A DNA stretch of 64,000 nucleotides from Psychroserpens sp. (GCA_017643165.1 JAEPNY010000001.1:124001-188000); one strand, 5' to 3'. Shown: positions 34,990-43,939, numbered from the stretch's first letter. The notes: generated from the sequence alone by a model not told the origin. A program made the numbers and translations.

Positions 34990-35390
34990 TTCTTAATGAT
35001 CTTTCCAAAACAAAGAATGTATCCATCAGGATCTTCTATTTCGAAATCCAAATTTCCATAGTCTGTTAACTGAAGCTTTTTAACTATCGATACATTATGC
35101 GCAATACACTGATCGTAAAACGTCTCCACATCGTCCATCCATATATAAGCATCCCAGGCTTCTGCACCTTCGGTATGCCATCCTGAATCTATAAACGGAA
35201 TTCTATTAGGTCTAGCTAATTTATTCACGCTTAACTGACGTAGCATAAGTACAACACCTTCTCTATTAAGAATTACAAATTTTGGATCGTGGTCATTCAT
35301 CCAATCTACCTTAAAGCCTAGCTTTTCAGTATAGAATGTGACCGATGATTTCAAATGATCAACTATAAATTGTGGTGCTAACTTATTCAT
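34986..35390 (-). CDS. VOC/glyoxalase-superfamily protein
   Basis: A small vicinal-oxygen-chelate fold protein of unknown substrate. The start is set at ATG 35390 (134 aa), because the VOC fold begins MNKLAPQFIVDHLKSSVTFYTEKLGF; an upstream frame to 35429 would lie inside the GNAT gene. The second module includes DAYIWMDDVETFYDQC and the terminal strand DLDFEIEDPDGYILCFGK-like sequence. A metal-binding Glu in the last strand is plausible, but the first-module His is not obvious. It resembles bleomycin-resistance/glyoxalase proteins. It is the last gene of the rpiB operon and overlaps the GNAT gene by 8 bp. Confidence 0.8.
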   Translation of the reverse strand: MNKLAPQFIVDHLKSSVTFYTEKLGFKVDWMNDHDPKFVILNREGVVLMLRQLSVNKLARPNRIPFIDSGWHTEGAEAWDAYIWMDDVETFYDQCIAHNVSIVKKLQLTDYGNLDFEIEDPDGYILCFGKIIKN

Positions 35391-35832
35391 TTTTATATAA
35401 CATAGCAATATGTGGAATACCATCTTCAAGGTACTCCTCTCCTACTTCAAAAAACTGTAAATTATTGTAAAAGCGCTTTAAATAGGTTTGTGCAGAAATT
35501 TTTATTTCAGACGTCTTATAATATGATTTAACTGCTTCAATTGAAGCATTCATAATATAATAACCAAATCGAAACTTGCGATCATTTTCGCTAACCACTA
35601 CTCTACCTATACTTGCTTCTTCGAAGTAATCACCTGGTGAAAATAATCTTGTATAAGCCACCAGTCTTGTACCATTATATCCTAAGACATGGAGTGCTTT
35701 TTTATCCTTTCCATCAATATCTTGATAAACACAGTCTTGCTCAACTACAAATACTTCACTTCGTAATTGTAAAAGGTCATACAATTCGGTTGTATTGAGT
35801 TGATCAAAAGATTTTACAATAGTCTTTAGCAT
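35383..35832 (-). CDS. GNAT acetyltransferase, ElaA-like
   Basis: A 149-aa N-acetyltransferase. The start is placed at ATG 35832, since the ElaA-type N-terminus reads LKTIVKSFDQLNTTELYDLLQLRSEVFVVEQDCVYQD-like sequence; two further in-frame Met codons upstream overlap the CDF gene end. Acetyl-CoA-binding elements VAYTRLF ... EASIGRVVVSE ... FRFGYYIMNASIEAV are in the right order. The substrate is unknown. It is the third gene in the rpiB-CDF-GNAT-VOC series. Confidence 0.85.
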   Translation of the reverse strand: MLKTIVKSFDQLNTTELYDLLQLRSEVFVVEQDCVYQDIDGKDKKALHVLGYNGTRLVAYTRLFSPGDYFEEASIGRVVVSENDRKFRFGYYIMNASIEAVKSYYKTSEIKISAQTYLKRFYNNLQFFEVGEEYLEDGIPHIAMLYKNE

Positions 35833-35836
35833 AATA

Positions 35837-36754
35837 TTAATCTTGTACAATCACATCTTTGTTATCATATTTACCAAACTCAGGTTGAATATTAACATGG
35901 TTAATTCCGAAGTCATGGAAAGCGATTTCTTCAATCTGCTTTAAAACAACTTCAAATTTTGACAATGTAATATCATCTTCAAAATCTATATGTGCTTCAA
36001 AATGGATTTCTTCTTCATTAAGTTGCCATATATGAACGTGATGTACATTTTTAATGATTTCAATACTTTGGATACGATCTACAATGTCTTTAACGTGAAT
36101 AGTATCTGGTGTAAATAACATAAGAATCTTATATGAATCTCTTAGCAGATTATAACCCATTAAAATGAGATAAATCGCAATTGCAAGCGTCAATAAACTA
36201 TCTACCCAGTATACTTCATAAAATTTCATAAGTATACCACCAATTAACACAGCAACGCTGGCCATCATATCGGTAAGCAGATGTAAATATGCGCTTTTTA
36301 AGTTCATATTAGCTTTGCTATCAGCTTTTAAGAGCAACACACTAAAACCGTTTCCTAATATAGCAAGTATAGACAACCAAATAACGAGGTTTGATTCAAT
36401 TTCTTGCGGATTACTAAAACGCTCAATAGCTTCAATAATAAGTAAGATTGCCACAACCATTAAAGTTGCCGCATTAATGAAAGCTGCGAGTATTTCAGCG
36501 CGTTTATAACCGAACGTTCGATGAAGCGATGCTTTTCGTTTTGCAAGGCGATTAGCAACATAACTAATCACCAGCGAAATTACATCAGTAAAATTATGTA
36601 GGGCATCACTAAGTAATGATAAACTACCTGAAACTAAACCTCCAATTACCTGGGAAGCCGTAATAATAATATTCAGTAGAATTGAAATAATTAAATTTCT
36701 ACCTCGAAGATCATGATGATGATGAGAATGGTTATGTGAGTGCGAATGCCCCAT
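35837..36754 (-). CDS. Cation diffusion facilitator (CzcD-type metal efflux)
   Basis: An inner-membrane antiporter that exports Zn2+ or similar divalent metals in exchange for protons. The N-terminus is a His-rich metal-collecting segment (HSHSHNHSHHHH, residues 3-14). Six membrane helices follow to about 210. The intramembrane metal site is complete with HxxxD in TM2 (ALHNFTDV) and in TM5 (HLLTDMMAS). The C-terminal cytoplasmic domain at about 215-300 has the HVHIWQL strand seen in CzcD. At 305 aa it has the usual size. Its start codon lies against the rpiB stop codon and the GNAT gene follows after 4 bp. Confidence 0.93.
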   Translation of the reverse strand: MGHSHSHNHSHHHHDLRGRNLIISILLNIIITASQVIGGLVSGSLSLLSDALHNFTDVISLVISYVANRLAKRKASLHRTFGYKRAEILAAFINAATLMVVAILLIIEAIERFSNPQEIESNLVIWLSILAILGNGFSVLLLKADSKANMNLKSAYLHLLTDMMASVAVLIGGILMKFYEVYWVDSLLTLAIAIYLILMGYNLLRDSYKILMLFTPDTIHVKDIVDRIQSIEIIKNVHHVHIWQLNEEEIHFEAHIDFEDDITLSKFEVVLKQIEEIAFHDFGINHVNIQPEFGKYDNKDVIVQD

Positions 36755-37189
36755 CTAACACGATATAGGAATTTTATTTACACGATTTTGATGACGTCCG
36801 CCTTCAAATTCAGTTTCTAAAAAGGTATCTACAATCTGAATCGCTTGTTGCAGCGCTGTAAATCGAGCAGGTATACAACAAATATTGGCGTTATTATGCT
36901 GTCTTGTGAGCTCAGTAATCTCTTTGGTCCAACAAATACCAGCACGTACTTTTTGATGTTTATTAGCTGTCATTGCTACACCATTGGCAGATCCACAAAT
37001 TAGAATACCGAAAGCTACTTTTTCAGCTTCAACATCGTTTGCAACAGGATGTACAAAATCTGGATAATCTACACTATCGTTAGCATCTGTACCGTAATTA
37101 TTTATAGTATAACCTTTAGCTTCAAGATGTGCTACAATGGCTTTTTTGTATTCTGTACCTGCGTGATCGTTTCCTATAGATAGTGTCAT
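36755..37189 (-). CDS. rpiB: Ribose-5-phosphate isomerase B
   Basis: Interconverts ribose 5-phosphate and ribulose 5-phosphate in the pentose phosphate pathway. The 144-aa protein has the LacAB/RpiB fold with IGNDHAGTEYK at the N-terminus, DYPDFVHPVA, the active-site loop ILICGSANGVAMTANKH with the catalytic Cys, NNANICCIPAR and EGGRHQNRV. It heads the leftward operon with the metal exporter, GNAT and VOC genes, all joined by overlaps or gaps of no more than 4 bp. The upstream gap of 650 bp separates it from the divergent rnr. Confidence 0.94.
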   Translation of the reverse strand: MTLSIGNDHAGTEYKKAIVAHLEAKGYTINNYGTDANDSVDYPDFVHPVANDVEAEKVAFGILICGSANGVAMTANKHQKVRAGICWTKEITELTRQHNNANICCIPARFTALQQAIQIVDTFLETEFEGGRHQNRVNKIPISC

Positions 37190-37839
37190 GATTGTGATTT
37201 ATTATTTTAAGCTATAAAGTTACTAATTGCGCTTTAGTTATGGAAATACTAAAGTTGTTAACTAATGATAAATTTAAGTTTACAAATTGTTGATATCTCT
37301 TCGTAAGTATTTAAAAGTTTTATTTGGATTATTTATCAAATTTCACAAACTAAAACAGAGATGAGAAATCCTAAATTTTTAATCAGTTTTTTTTGTGAAG
37401 TTATTGGTATAAAAATCTATAGATACCAACATTATTTTCTAAAATACTTATTAAAATTAACTTGTCAACATCAACTATAAACAGTTGTTAATAGAAACTA
37501 TAAACTACTTTATTTTCAGGTGCTTTCTATTTAATTTCTTGTTAACTATTATCTAATAAGCTGTCAATTCTGAAGAATCAAAATAAAATTTAAAAAAGTT
37601 ATTCGCATTATTAACAAGCTATAATAATCATAATTATTTTTTTAAAAATTTAAAAGAAAAGAATTGATATGTATATAAATGTTGATAATATAGTTTTTCA
37701 TTAATTTAACCTTGATGAAACACGATTAAATATTTAAAACGTAGATTTGCAGAAACTTAATTGTTTTCTTCGCCTTGAATTAAGTTTTATAGAATGAATT
37801 CCTAACACTTTTAGGAAATGACAATGATGATTAATTATA
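37190..37839. other. 650-bp AT-rich intergenic region with DnaA-box-like words
   Basis: No coding frame is supported here. Several 9-mers resemble DnaA boxes (TTATCCACA or its complement TGTGGATAA): TGTTGATAA at 37680-37688 (one mismatch), TTATTAACA at 37608-37616, TGTTAATAG at 37486-37494 and TGTTGATAT at 37288-37296. The 10-mer TTGTTAACTA occurs twice (37255-37264 and 37539-37548). The rnr promoter lies at the right end. The region might simply hold long leaders of rpiB and rnr, or be a replication or regulatory site. Confidence 0.4.
37742..37749 (+). promoter_or_regulatory. -7 box of the rnr promoter
   Basis: TAGATTTG is a perfect TAnnTTTG, 90 bp before the rnr ATG. The nearest TTG upstream (37712-37714) leaves a 27-bp spacer, too long, so the -33 element is weak. 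Confidence 0.45.
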
Positions 37840-40032
37840 ATGACAAAACGAAAAAAAAGGAAATCTTCAAAACACAAGATTTCTAACCTAACAAATACAA
37901 TTCTAAGTATTTTAAAAAAAGATAGAAACCAATCCTTTAACTATAAACAGATCGCTGCTAAACTTGGTGTAAATGACGCTAGCAGCCGTAACCAAATCAT
38001 AAAAACCTTAGCGAAACTTGCTGCAAGACAGGAAATAGAGCAGGTTGATCGTGGAAAGTTCAAAGCAATTATCAATAGCGAATATCATATTGGAATTGTA
38101 GATATTGCTTCACGTGGTTCTGGATATATAATTTCTGATGATTTTGATGAAGATGTATTTATAGCATCTAACAATATGAATAAAGCACTTCATGGTGATG
38201 AAGTTGAATTTTATGCGTATAAACGTCGTAAACGTGGTAGAATAGAAGGGGAGATCACAAACATCATTAAACGTGCTAAAACGGAATATGTAGGTGTTAT
38301 TCAGATTCATAAAAAATATGCTTTTGTGATTCCTGATGGTAATAAAATGCGAACAGATATTTTTATTCCTATCGATAAGATTAACAAAGCAGAAGAAGGT
38401 GATAAGGTCCTTGTATCTTTAGAGGACTGGCCAGATAAAGCCGATTCACCATATGGTCGTGTGACAAAAGTTCTCGGTAAACCTGGTGAACACAGTACAG
38501 AAATACATGCAATTCTGGCTGATTATGGATTACCTTACGAGTTTCCTTATGAAGTTGAAGCTTATGCAAACGAATTAGATACATCGATCACTAAAGAAGA
38601 AATTGCCAAACGACGCGATATGCGTAAGGATCTCACATTTACAATCGATCCTAAAGATGCTAAAGATTTTGATGATGCTTTATCATTTACCGTTCTTGAA
38701 AATGGTTTATATGAGATAGGAATTCATATTGCAGACGTGTCACATTACCTTAAAGAAGGTACTGTTTTAGATGACGAAGCCTATGAACGCGCAACTTCAG
38801 TTTATTTAGTAGATCGTGTGGTTCCGATGCTACCTGAAATTTTATCTAATGGCGCTTGTTCGCTTAGACCTCATGAGGAAAAATATACGTTTTCAGCAGT
38901 GTTTAAGATTAGTGATAAGGCTGAAATTAAAGACCAATGGTTTGGTCGAACCGTAACTTATTCTGACGCACGTTTTGCGTATGAAGAAGCACAAGCTATT
39001 ATAGAAACACAATCTAATAATATTCCGAAAGAGGTTTCATTAACAGGAAAAGCCTATCAAACAGATCAAACCATAGCTGATGCAGTTATAAAATTAGATC
39101 AACTTGCTAAGATAATGCGTAAAAAACGCATGGGATCTGGAGCGATTTCTTTTGATAAGGTTGAAGTAAAATTCAATTTAGATAAAGAGTCAAATCCGGT
39201 TGGTGTTTACTTTAAAACAAGTAAGGATGCTAATAAGTTGATTGAAGAATTTATGTTATTGGCTAATAAAAAAGTAGCTGAATTTATTGGTAAACAGAAT
39301 CCTAAGAAAACATTTGTTTATCGTGTGCATGATGAACCTGATGACAGTAAGTTAGCCGCTTTACAAAATGTTGTTGGACGCTTTGGATATAAGTTGAACT
39401 TTCAGGATAGAAAGAGCATCTCAAAGTCACTAAATAATCTATTAAAAGATGTTGTTGGTACTAAAGAACAAAATCTAGTAGATACTCTAACAATCCGATC
39501 CATGAGTAAAGCAGAATATACGACGCAAAATATTGGACATTACGGCTTGGCATTTGATTATTACAGTCATTTCACATCGCCAATTCGTCGCTATCCTGAT
39601 GTCATGGCACATCGCTTGTTGCAACATTATTTAGATGGTGGTGATTCAGCGAATGAAGAGGCATATGAAGATAAATGTAACCATTCCAGTAATATGGAAA
39701 ACCTTGCAACTAAAGCAGAACGTGATTCTATTAAATATATGCAGATTCGTTTTATGGAAGATCATAAGGATGAAGAATTCTTGGGCGTAATTTCTGGGGT
39801 TACAGACTGGGGAATCTACGTTGAGATCATTTCAAATAAATGCGAAGGTATGGTTAGTGTTAGAGACATGAATGATGACCATTATATTTTTGACGAAGAT
39901 CAGTATGCTATGGTTGGGCAAAGTTCCAAAACAATGTATCAATTAGGCGATGAGGTCGTTGTAAAAGTCAAAAATACAGATCTTGTAAAAAAACATTTGG
40001 ATTTTCACCTTATTGGAAAACACGACGATTAA
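37840..40032 (+). CDS. rnr: Ribonuclease R
   Basis: A processive 3'-5' exoribonuclease that degrades structured RNA and takes part in rRNA and tmRNA quality control. The 730-aa product has a basic N-terminus, a winged-helix part at about 15-65 and cold-shock domains at about 70-230. The RNB catalytic domain holds the acidic cluster IDPKDAKDFDDA (269-280; Asp270, Asp276, Asp278, Asp279), and an S1 domain lies near 640-725 (GVISGVTDWGIYVEI). Further RNB motifs are HIADVSHYL and FTSPIRRYPDVMAHRLL. It is the first of several rightward genes. Confidence 0.95.
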   Translation: MTKRKKRKSSKHKISNLTNTILSILKKDRNQSFNYKQIAAKLGVNDASSRNQIIKTLAKLAARQEIEQVDRGKFKAIINSEYHIGIVDIASRGSGYIISDDFDEDVFIASNNMNKALHGDEVEFYAYKRRKRGRIEGEITNIIKRAKTEYVGVIQIHKKYAFVIPDGNKMRTDIFIPIDKINKAEEGDKVLVSLEDWPDKADSPYGRVTKVLGKPGEHSTEIHAILADYGLPYEFPYEVEAYANELDTSITKEEIAKRRDMRKDLTFTIDPKDAKDFDDALSFTVLENGLYEIGIHIADVSHYLKEGTVLDDEAYERATSVYLVDRVVPMLPEILSNGACSLRPHEEKYTFSAVFKISDKAEIKDQWFGRTVTYSDARFAYEEAQAIIETQSNNIPKEVSLTGKAYQTDQTIADAVIKLDQLAKIMRKKRMGSGAISFDKVEVKFNLDKESNPVGVYFKTSKDANKLIEEFMLLANKKVAEFIGKQNPKKTFVYRVHDEPDDSKLAALQNVVGRFGYKLNFQDRKSISKSLNNLLKDVVGTKEQNLVDTLTIRSMSKAEYTTQNIGHYGLAFDYYSHFTSPIRRYPDVMAHRLLQHYLDGGDSANEEAYEDKCNHSSNMENLATKAERDSIKYMQIRFMEDHKDEEFLGVISGVTDWGIYVEIISNKCEGMVSVRDMNDDHYIFDEDQYAMVGQSSKTMYQLGDEVVVKVKNTDLVKKHLDFHLIGKHDD

Positions 40033-40085
40033 TTAGGTGTAACAAAAATCACCTCTAATGCACTAATTATTAAACCGAAATTACA

Positions 40086-40385
40086 ATGATACTAACCACA
40101 ACAAACAACATAGAAGGATTTAAAATAACTGATTATAAAGGTATTGTTACTGGTGTCTTTATGAATGAAGATAAACTTGCAATGGGCTTCAGTATTTCTA
40201 AATATATTCAATCTGTACAAGACAGTATTGATAAGGTTAAAGAAAAAGCATTTCAGAAATTAAAAGACAATGCAAAACAACTTGGAGCAAATGCCGTTGT
40301 AGGTATTAAAGTTGAGATCGAATTAACCACAAGTAATTATGCAATGGTTTCAGTAACAGGTACAGCTGTATCTGTAGCAGCTTAA
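40086..40385 (+). CDS. YbjQ/UPF0145-family protein
   Basis: A 99-aa cytoplasmic protein of the YbjQ family, known structurally as a pentamer but without a firm function; older annotations call it heavy-metal-binding. The pattern TTTNNIEGFKITDYKGIVTG ... KLKDNAKQLGANAVVGIKVEIEL is typical, and the length fits. It follows rnr after 53 bp. Confidence 0.85.
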   Translation: MILTTTNNIEGFKITDYKGIVTGVFMNEDKLAMGFSISKYIQSVQDSIDKVKEKAFQKLKDNAKQLGANAVVGIKVEIELTTSNYAMVSVTGTAVSVAA

Positions 40386-40462
40386 AAAATTTGTTTCAAA
40401 ACTGTAACATCTTACGGTTAAGCACATCTTTATTTTGTAATTAATTTTAAAAACACTTTACA

Positions 40463-41137
40463 ATGAAATTTATATACACTGTCGTATGCTGCTTTTTAAC
40501 TACTGTTATATGTGCGCAAAATCCAATTAAAAAAGAAGTTGGAGATTTTAATGAAGTAAAAGTCTATGACTTAATTGCTATTAATTTAATCAAATCTGAT
40601 GAAGCAAAGGTTGTTATTAAAGGCGAAGATGTTGAAGACGTTGTGGTTGTCAACAAAAATGGAAAGCTAAAGATCAGAATGAATACAGATAAGATTTTTA
40701 ATGGTGATGAGACCTTCGTAGCAGTGTATTATAAAGAACTAGATGTCATAGATGGAAATGAAGGCGCTTTTATTACTACTAATGAATTAATAGAACAGTC
40801 TTCTATCGAATTACGTGCTCAGGAAGGTGCGCATTTAAAGGTTGGATTAGATGTTGATAAGGTTGAGATTCGCGCCGTAACAGGTGGTATTGTTGAAACA
40901 AGAGGGAAAGCGATTTCTCAAGATATTACCTTAAATACTGGTGGTATCTACGAGGGTAAATCGTTTGAGACAAAAAATACATCCATTAACATTAAAGCGG
41001 CTGGTGAAGCTGATGTTAATGCTTCGAAAGTTGTAGACGCTAGAGTAACTGCAGGTGGCGACATTTACATTTATGGAAATCCAGACAAAGTAAATGAGAA
41101 ACGCACGTTTGGTGGCCGAATTAAACGTATGAATTAA
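40463..41137 (+). CDS. Head-GIN domain (DUF2807) exported protein
   Basis: A signal peptide ends VICAQ (about residue 20). The remaining 200 residues form the repeated short-strand beta-solenoid of the DUF2807/head-GIN family, with the opening F-x-x-V-x-V-x-x-x-I (FNEVKVYDLIAINLIKSDEAKVVIKGEDV) and the later GEADVNASKVVDARVTAGGDIYIYGNP. This family is abundant in Bacteroidota and has no known function. A possible -7 box variant TTATTTTG lies about 30 bp before the ATG. Confidence 0.82.
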   Translation: MKFIYTVVCCFLTTVICAQNPIKKEVGDFNEVKVYDLIAINLIKSDEAKVVIKGEDVEDVVVVNKNGKLKIRMNTDKIFNGDETFVAVYYKELDVIDGNEGAFITTNELIEQSSIELRAQEGAHLKVGLDVDKVEIRAVTGGIVETRGKAISQDITLNTGGIYEGKSFETKNTSINIKAAGEADVNASKVVDARVTAGGDIYIYGNPDKVNEKRTFGGRIKRMN

Positions 41138-41173
41138 AATCTAGGAGATCGTCTATTAGTATCTTCTTTTTAT

Positions 41174-41181
41174 TAGATTTG
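41174..41181 (+). promoter_or_regulatory. -7 box of the LysE-family gene
   Basis: TAGATTTG matches TAnnTTTG exactly, 19 bp before the ATG at 41201. No TTG lies at the expected distance. Confidence 0.45.
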
Positions 41182-41200
41182 TAGGAAAGCTATTTCCTAT

Positions 41201-41887
41201 ATGTTTGATGATATTTTGGCGGCAATTCCATTTGGTATCATTCTGGCCTTTACGATCGGACCAGTTTTCTTTGTCCTTTTAGAAACCAGCGCTACCAAAG
41301 GATTTACCAGTGCATTAGTCTTCGACCTTGGCGTGATATTAGCCGATATTGTCTTTATTTTTTTAGCATTTTACAGTACCAATAATCTAATTGATAAAAT
41401 AAAGGACGATCCGAATTTTCTAATTTTCGGCGGTGTCCTCTTAGCAGTATACGGATTCATATCCTGGGTAAAAACCTCAAGATCCTTTCGCTCTATTGTG
41501 AAAGAATACCATCGGGTAGAGATTCCGAAGAACGATTATGGAAGACTTTTCGTTAAGGGCTTTTTATTGAATTTCATCAATATTGGTGTGCTCTTAGGAT
41601 GGTTAGGGTTTATAGTGATTGGTAGCTCTATTACCGAATCTGAAAATGGCGTCCTGGTGTTTATAATAACCATGCTTTCAGTTTATTTACTTACAGATCT
41701 TTTGAAGATCGCTCTGGCGAAACGCTTAAGAAATAAACTAACACCGCGTCTCATTTATAAAACCAAGAAAATTGTCGCTTTAGTCATCTTAGGATTTGGC
41801 GTATTGCTTTTAACGCAAGGCTTGTTTCCTGAGTTATACGAAAAAAGTAAAGAACAAATAGAAAAGGTTAATCCAATCGGTAATTAA
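41201..41887 (+). CDS. LysE-family amino acid exporter
   Basis: A 228-aa integral membrane protein with about six helices. The N-terminus IPFGIILAFTIGPVFFVLLETS matches the LysE/RhtB signature (G-P-x-F in TM1), followed by GFTSALVFDLGVILADIVFIFLAF and a central cytoplasmic loop. Family members export lysine, threonine, homoserine or other small amphiphiles; this substrate is unknown. The next gene starts 9 bp after its stop, suggesting co-transcription. Confidence 0.85.
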   Translation: MFDDILAAIPFGIILAFTIGPVFFVLLETSATKGFTSALVFDLGVILADIVFIFLAFYSTNNLIDKIKDDPNFLIFGGVLLAVYGFISWVKTSRSFRSIVKEYHRVEIPKNDYGRLFVKGFLLNFINIGVLLGWLGFIVIGSSITESENGVLVFIITMLSVYLLTDLLKIALAKRLRNKLTPRLIYKTKKIVALVILGFGVLLLTQGLFPELYEKSKEQIEKVNPIGN

Positions 41888-41896
41888 AGCCTTGTA

Positions 41897-42427
41897 ATGG
41901 AAATCAAACAAAGGAAGATTCTTACCGTACCAATTCGATTAACAACGATTTTGATTTTATACAGCATGCTGTTTCAATACATGCATTGGCCATATGGTAT
42001 GGACTTAATGCTGTATGGTTCCATGGGTTTATTAGTGTTGTATACGATTCGATTTTTCTTTAAGCGAAATAAATCGAGTTTAGATTATGTGAAACTTGCT
42101 ATTGTTGTAATCTGGTTCTTTCGCATATTTGTAAGCACCTTTGTTGGCCCTACGTATTCCTATATTTTTGATATAGTTCTTATAGGTCTCAGTTTATGGT
42201 GGTTTACCGACGAAGGCGTTAACTTTTATAACGATCGAAAGTTTAGGTTTAGCAATTCTGTAAAACTGATATATTACATTTTATTCGCACTATCCTTTGT
42301 AATATGTGCATTTGGAATGTTGCTAAGAATACTCCATTGGCCTTATGGCGCATTAGTTTTCACCTCAGGTGTGTTGTTAATAAGCCTATTCCTTATTTTA
42401 GATCTTCTATTTATAAAACGGAAATAA
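41897..42427 (+). CDS. GldL-related membrane protein
   Basis: A 176-aa protein with about five membrane helices. The motif HWPYG occurs twice, at 30-34 (FQYMHWPYGMDLM) and 147-151 (LRILHWPYGALVF), each followed by a hydrophobic helix. HWPG-type motifs after a helix are typical of the N-terminus of GldL, the proton-channel motor part of gliding and type IX secretion. Here the charged membrane Glu of GldL and its long cytoplasmic domain are absent and no gldM is adjacent, so it is a relative and not the motor itself. Confidence 0.6.
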   Translation: MEIKQRKILTVPIRLTTILILYSMLFQYMHWPYGMDLMLYGSMGLLVLYTIRFFFKRNKSSLDYVKLAIVVIWFFRIFVSTFVGPTYSYIFDIVLIGLSLWWFTDEGVNFYNDRKFRFSNSVKLIYYILFALSFVICAFGMLLRILHWPYGALVFTSGVLLISLFLILDLLFIKRK

Positions 42428-42456
42428 AAAACCCCTCAACGTTTGCTGAAGGGTTA
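42426..42456 (-). terminator. Terminator of the leftward lipoprotein gene
   Basis: On the minus strand AACCCTTCA and TGAGGGGTT pair with one G-T mismatch around GCAAACGT, followed by T4-6. It overlaps the end of the GldL-like gene on the plus strand. Confidence 0.75.
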
Positions 42457-42478
42457 ATGATTAGATCATGTGTTCGGT

Positions 42479-43000
42479 TTAGAATTCACAAAGTAAAAGA
42501 GTAAAATTACCGTTTACCGTGCTACCTTCTTGACCGCGAGCAACCACAGTACCTTCAAGTATACCATTTGCTTCGTCATAGCTAGTGATGGTAATAGTTC
42601 CACATTCTGCTAATTCAACTTCGGTTACACCGTTAACAATTCTGTTGAAATTTAAGGTGTTTACGCCTGTGTCAGAAAGTGTGATTGTTTGAGGTTCTAA
42701 TGATGGCAACGGGAAAAGGATGTTGTCTTGTGTACCATCAAAGAATGGGAAAAAGCAGTCATCATCTATGTCTTCTTTTACATAGATTTCACCTCTATAT
42801 GTAGTTTCGCTTCCAAAGGTCAAAATTTTGAAAAACCCAGCTGGAGATACGAAGGCATCTCCACGAAAACTACCTTGAACAGGTTGATCAACTAGAGTAA
42901 TACAAGCTGTTCCTCCTGAAGAATCATCGTCAGAGCATGATGTGAATACTAACGCACAAACGCTAAAAAGAAATACTGATAATAATTTAATTCTTTTCAT
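42479..43000 (-). CDS. Hypothetical lipoprotein
   Basis: A 173-aa protein with a good lipoprotein signal, the lipid Cys at residue 22 (LVFTSC) followed by SDDDSS, the acidic stretch that in Bacteroidota often directs lipoproteins to the surface. The rest is beta-rich with four further Cys and a terminal GNFTLLLCEF. No named family is recognised. It is a single gene with its own terminator, ending against the rightward GldL-like gene. Confidence 0.7.
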   Translation of the reverse strand: MKRIKLLSVFLFSVCALVFTSCSDDDSSGGTACITLVDQPVQGSFRGDAFVSPAGFFKILTFGSETTYRGEIYVKEDIDDDCFFPFFDGTQDNILFPLPSLEPQTITLSDTGVNTLNFNRIVNGVTEVELAECGTITITSYDEANGILEGTVVARGQEGSTVNGNFTLLLCEF

Positions 43001-43118
43001 TTTTTGATTTTTATTAATTGATGGACAAATATCAACTATTATTTTAGTTTAAATGTTAATGTAGTCAAAACTTTACAAAATATTTTTTAAGTATTTGATA
43101 ATGAATGTTATATATAAT

Positions 43119-43152
43119 AAAAAAACTCTCAACAAACGTCAAGAGTTTTTTA
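43119..43152. terminator. Bidirectional terminator between tRNA-Cys and the lipoprotein gene
   Basis: AAAAACTCT and AGAGTTTTT form a 9-bp stem around CAACAAACGTCA, with A-run and T-run on either side. It would end the tRNA-Cys transcript on the minus strand. Confidence 0.7.
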
Positions 43153-43157
43153 TTTTG

Positions 43158-43228
43158 AGGCATCTAGCGGATTCGAACCGCTGTACAAGGTTTTGCAGAC
43201 CTCTGCCTAACCACTCGGCCAAGATGCC
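43158..43228 (-). tRNA. tRNA-Cys (GCA)
   Basis: A 71-nt cloverleaf on the minus strand has acceptor stem GGCATCT/AGATGCC, T-loop GTTCGAA and anticodon loop with GCA. U73, the identity discriminator of cysteine tRNA, is present. The CCA end is not encoded. Confidence 0.95.
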
Positions 43229-43295
43229 TTGTATTTGTTTTTACCAAACAAGGAAGGCAAATGTATAAAAAATTACCATTTTACACTATAAAGCC

Positions 43296-43658
43296 TCAGT
43301 TTTTTCGTTTTTTGGTCATTTTAATCGTTACAGCTTCAACGTCGCCACCAATAGGAGGATTTAGCTTACTAACACTTACTGTTGCTTTAGACACCAATGC
43401 ATCTTCATTAAAAATTCGATTTAAAATCCGTTGCGCTACAGTTTCCAATAGCTTAGAAGCTATTACCATTTCCTCAACAACGATGTTGTTTAATAAAACA
43501 TAGTCAACTGTGTCTGCCAATTCATCAGATTCGGCAGATGTTTTAAGATTGGCTTTCACCTCTAAATCAACACGGTAATCACTTCCAATTTTGGTTTCTT
43601 CTTTTAAGCAGCCATGAAAGGCATACACACGTATATTCTCGACTTTTATTATTCCCAT
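43296..43658 (-). CDS. folB: Dihydroneopterin aldolase
   Basis: Cleaves 7,8-dihydroneopterin to 6-hydroxymethyl-dihydropterin and glycolaldehyde in folate synthesis. The 120-aa product shows the family elements VENIRVYAFHGCLKEE near the N-terminus, VDYVLLNNIVVEE in the middle and SKLLETVAQRILNRIF, with plausible substrate Glu and Lys at the C-terminal strand. It follows the Zn-ribbon gene on the same strand after 3 bp. Confidence 0.92.
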   Translation of the reverse strand: MGIIKVENIRVYAFHGCLKEETKIGSDYRVDLEVKANLKTSAESDELADTVDYVLLNNIVVEEMVIASKLLETVAQRILNRIFNEDALVSKATVSVSKLNPPIGGDVEAVTIKMTKKRKN

Positions 43659-43661
43659 ATA

Positions 43662-43871
43662 CTAGTTGGTAAAGAAATCAAATACATTACTTATCGCACT
43701 TGTTTTACTTTTAAAGAACTCCGTATATGTGCATCGTTCACAGGTAACAGAGGTATATTTTTCAGTTTGTACATCAAATATTTTTGATAGTGTTCCACCT
43801 GTTGCGCGCATTTGTCCAACCTGATAGGTTCTATTGTCGCATTTCGGGCATTTATAATTTGCATGTTCCAT
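43662..43871 (-). CDS. Small zinc-ribbon protein
   Basis: A 69-aa protein with two CxxC knuckles, CPKC at residues 8-11 and CERC at 44-47, the layout of a zinc ribbon similar to the predicted nucleic-acid-binding COG3478 family. The stretch YTEFFKS after the second knuckle is typical. Its role is unknown. It heads a two-gene unit with folB. Confidence 0.8.
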   Translation of the reverse strand: MEHANYKCPKCDNRTYQVGQMRATGGTLSKIFDVQTEKYTSVTCERCTYTEFFKSKTSAISNVFDFFTN

Positions 43872-43939
43872 GACTTCTATTTTTCTATAAAATTAAATAA
43901 ACTCCTGCACTTTTATCGTTTACACTTGGGATATTTACT

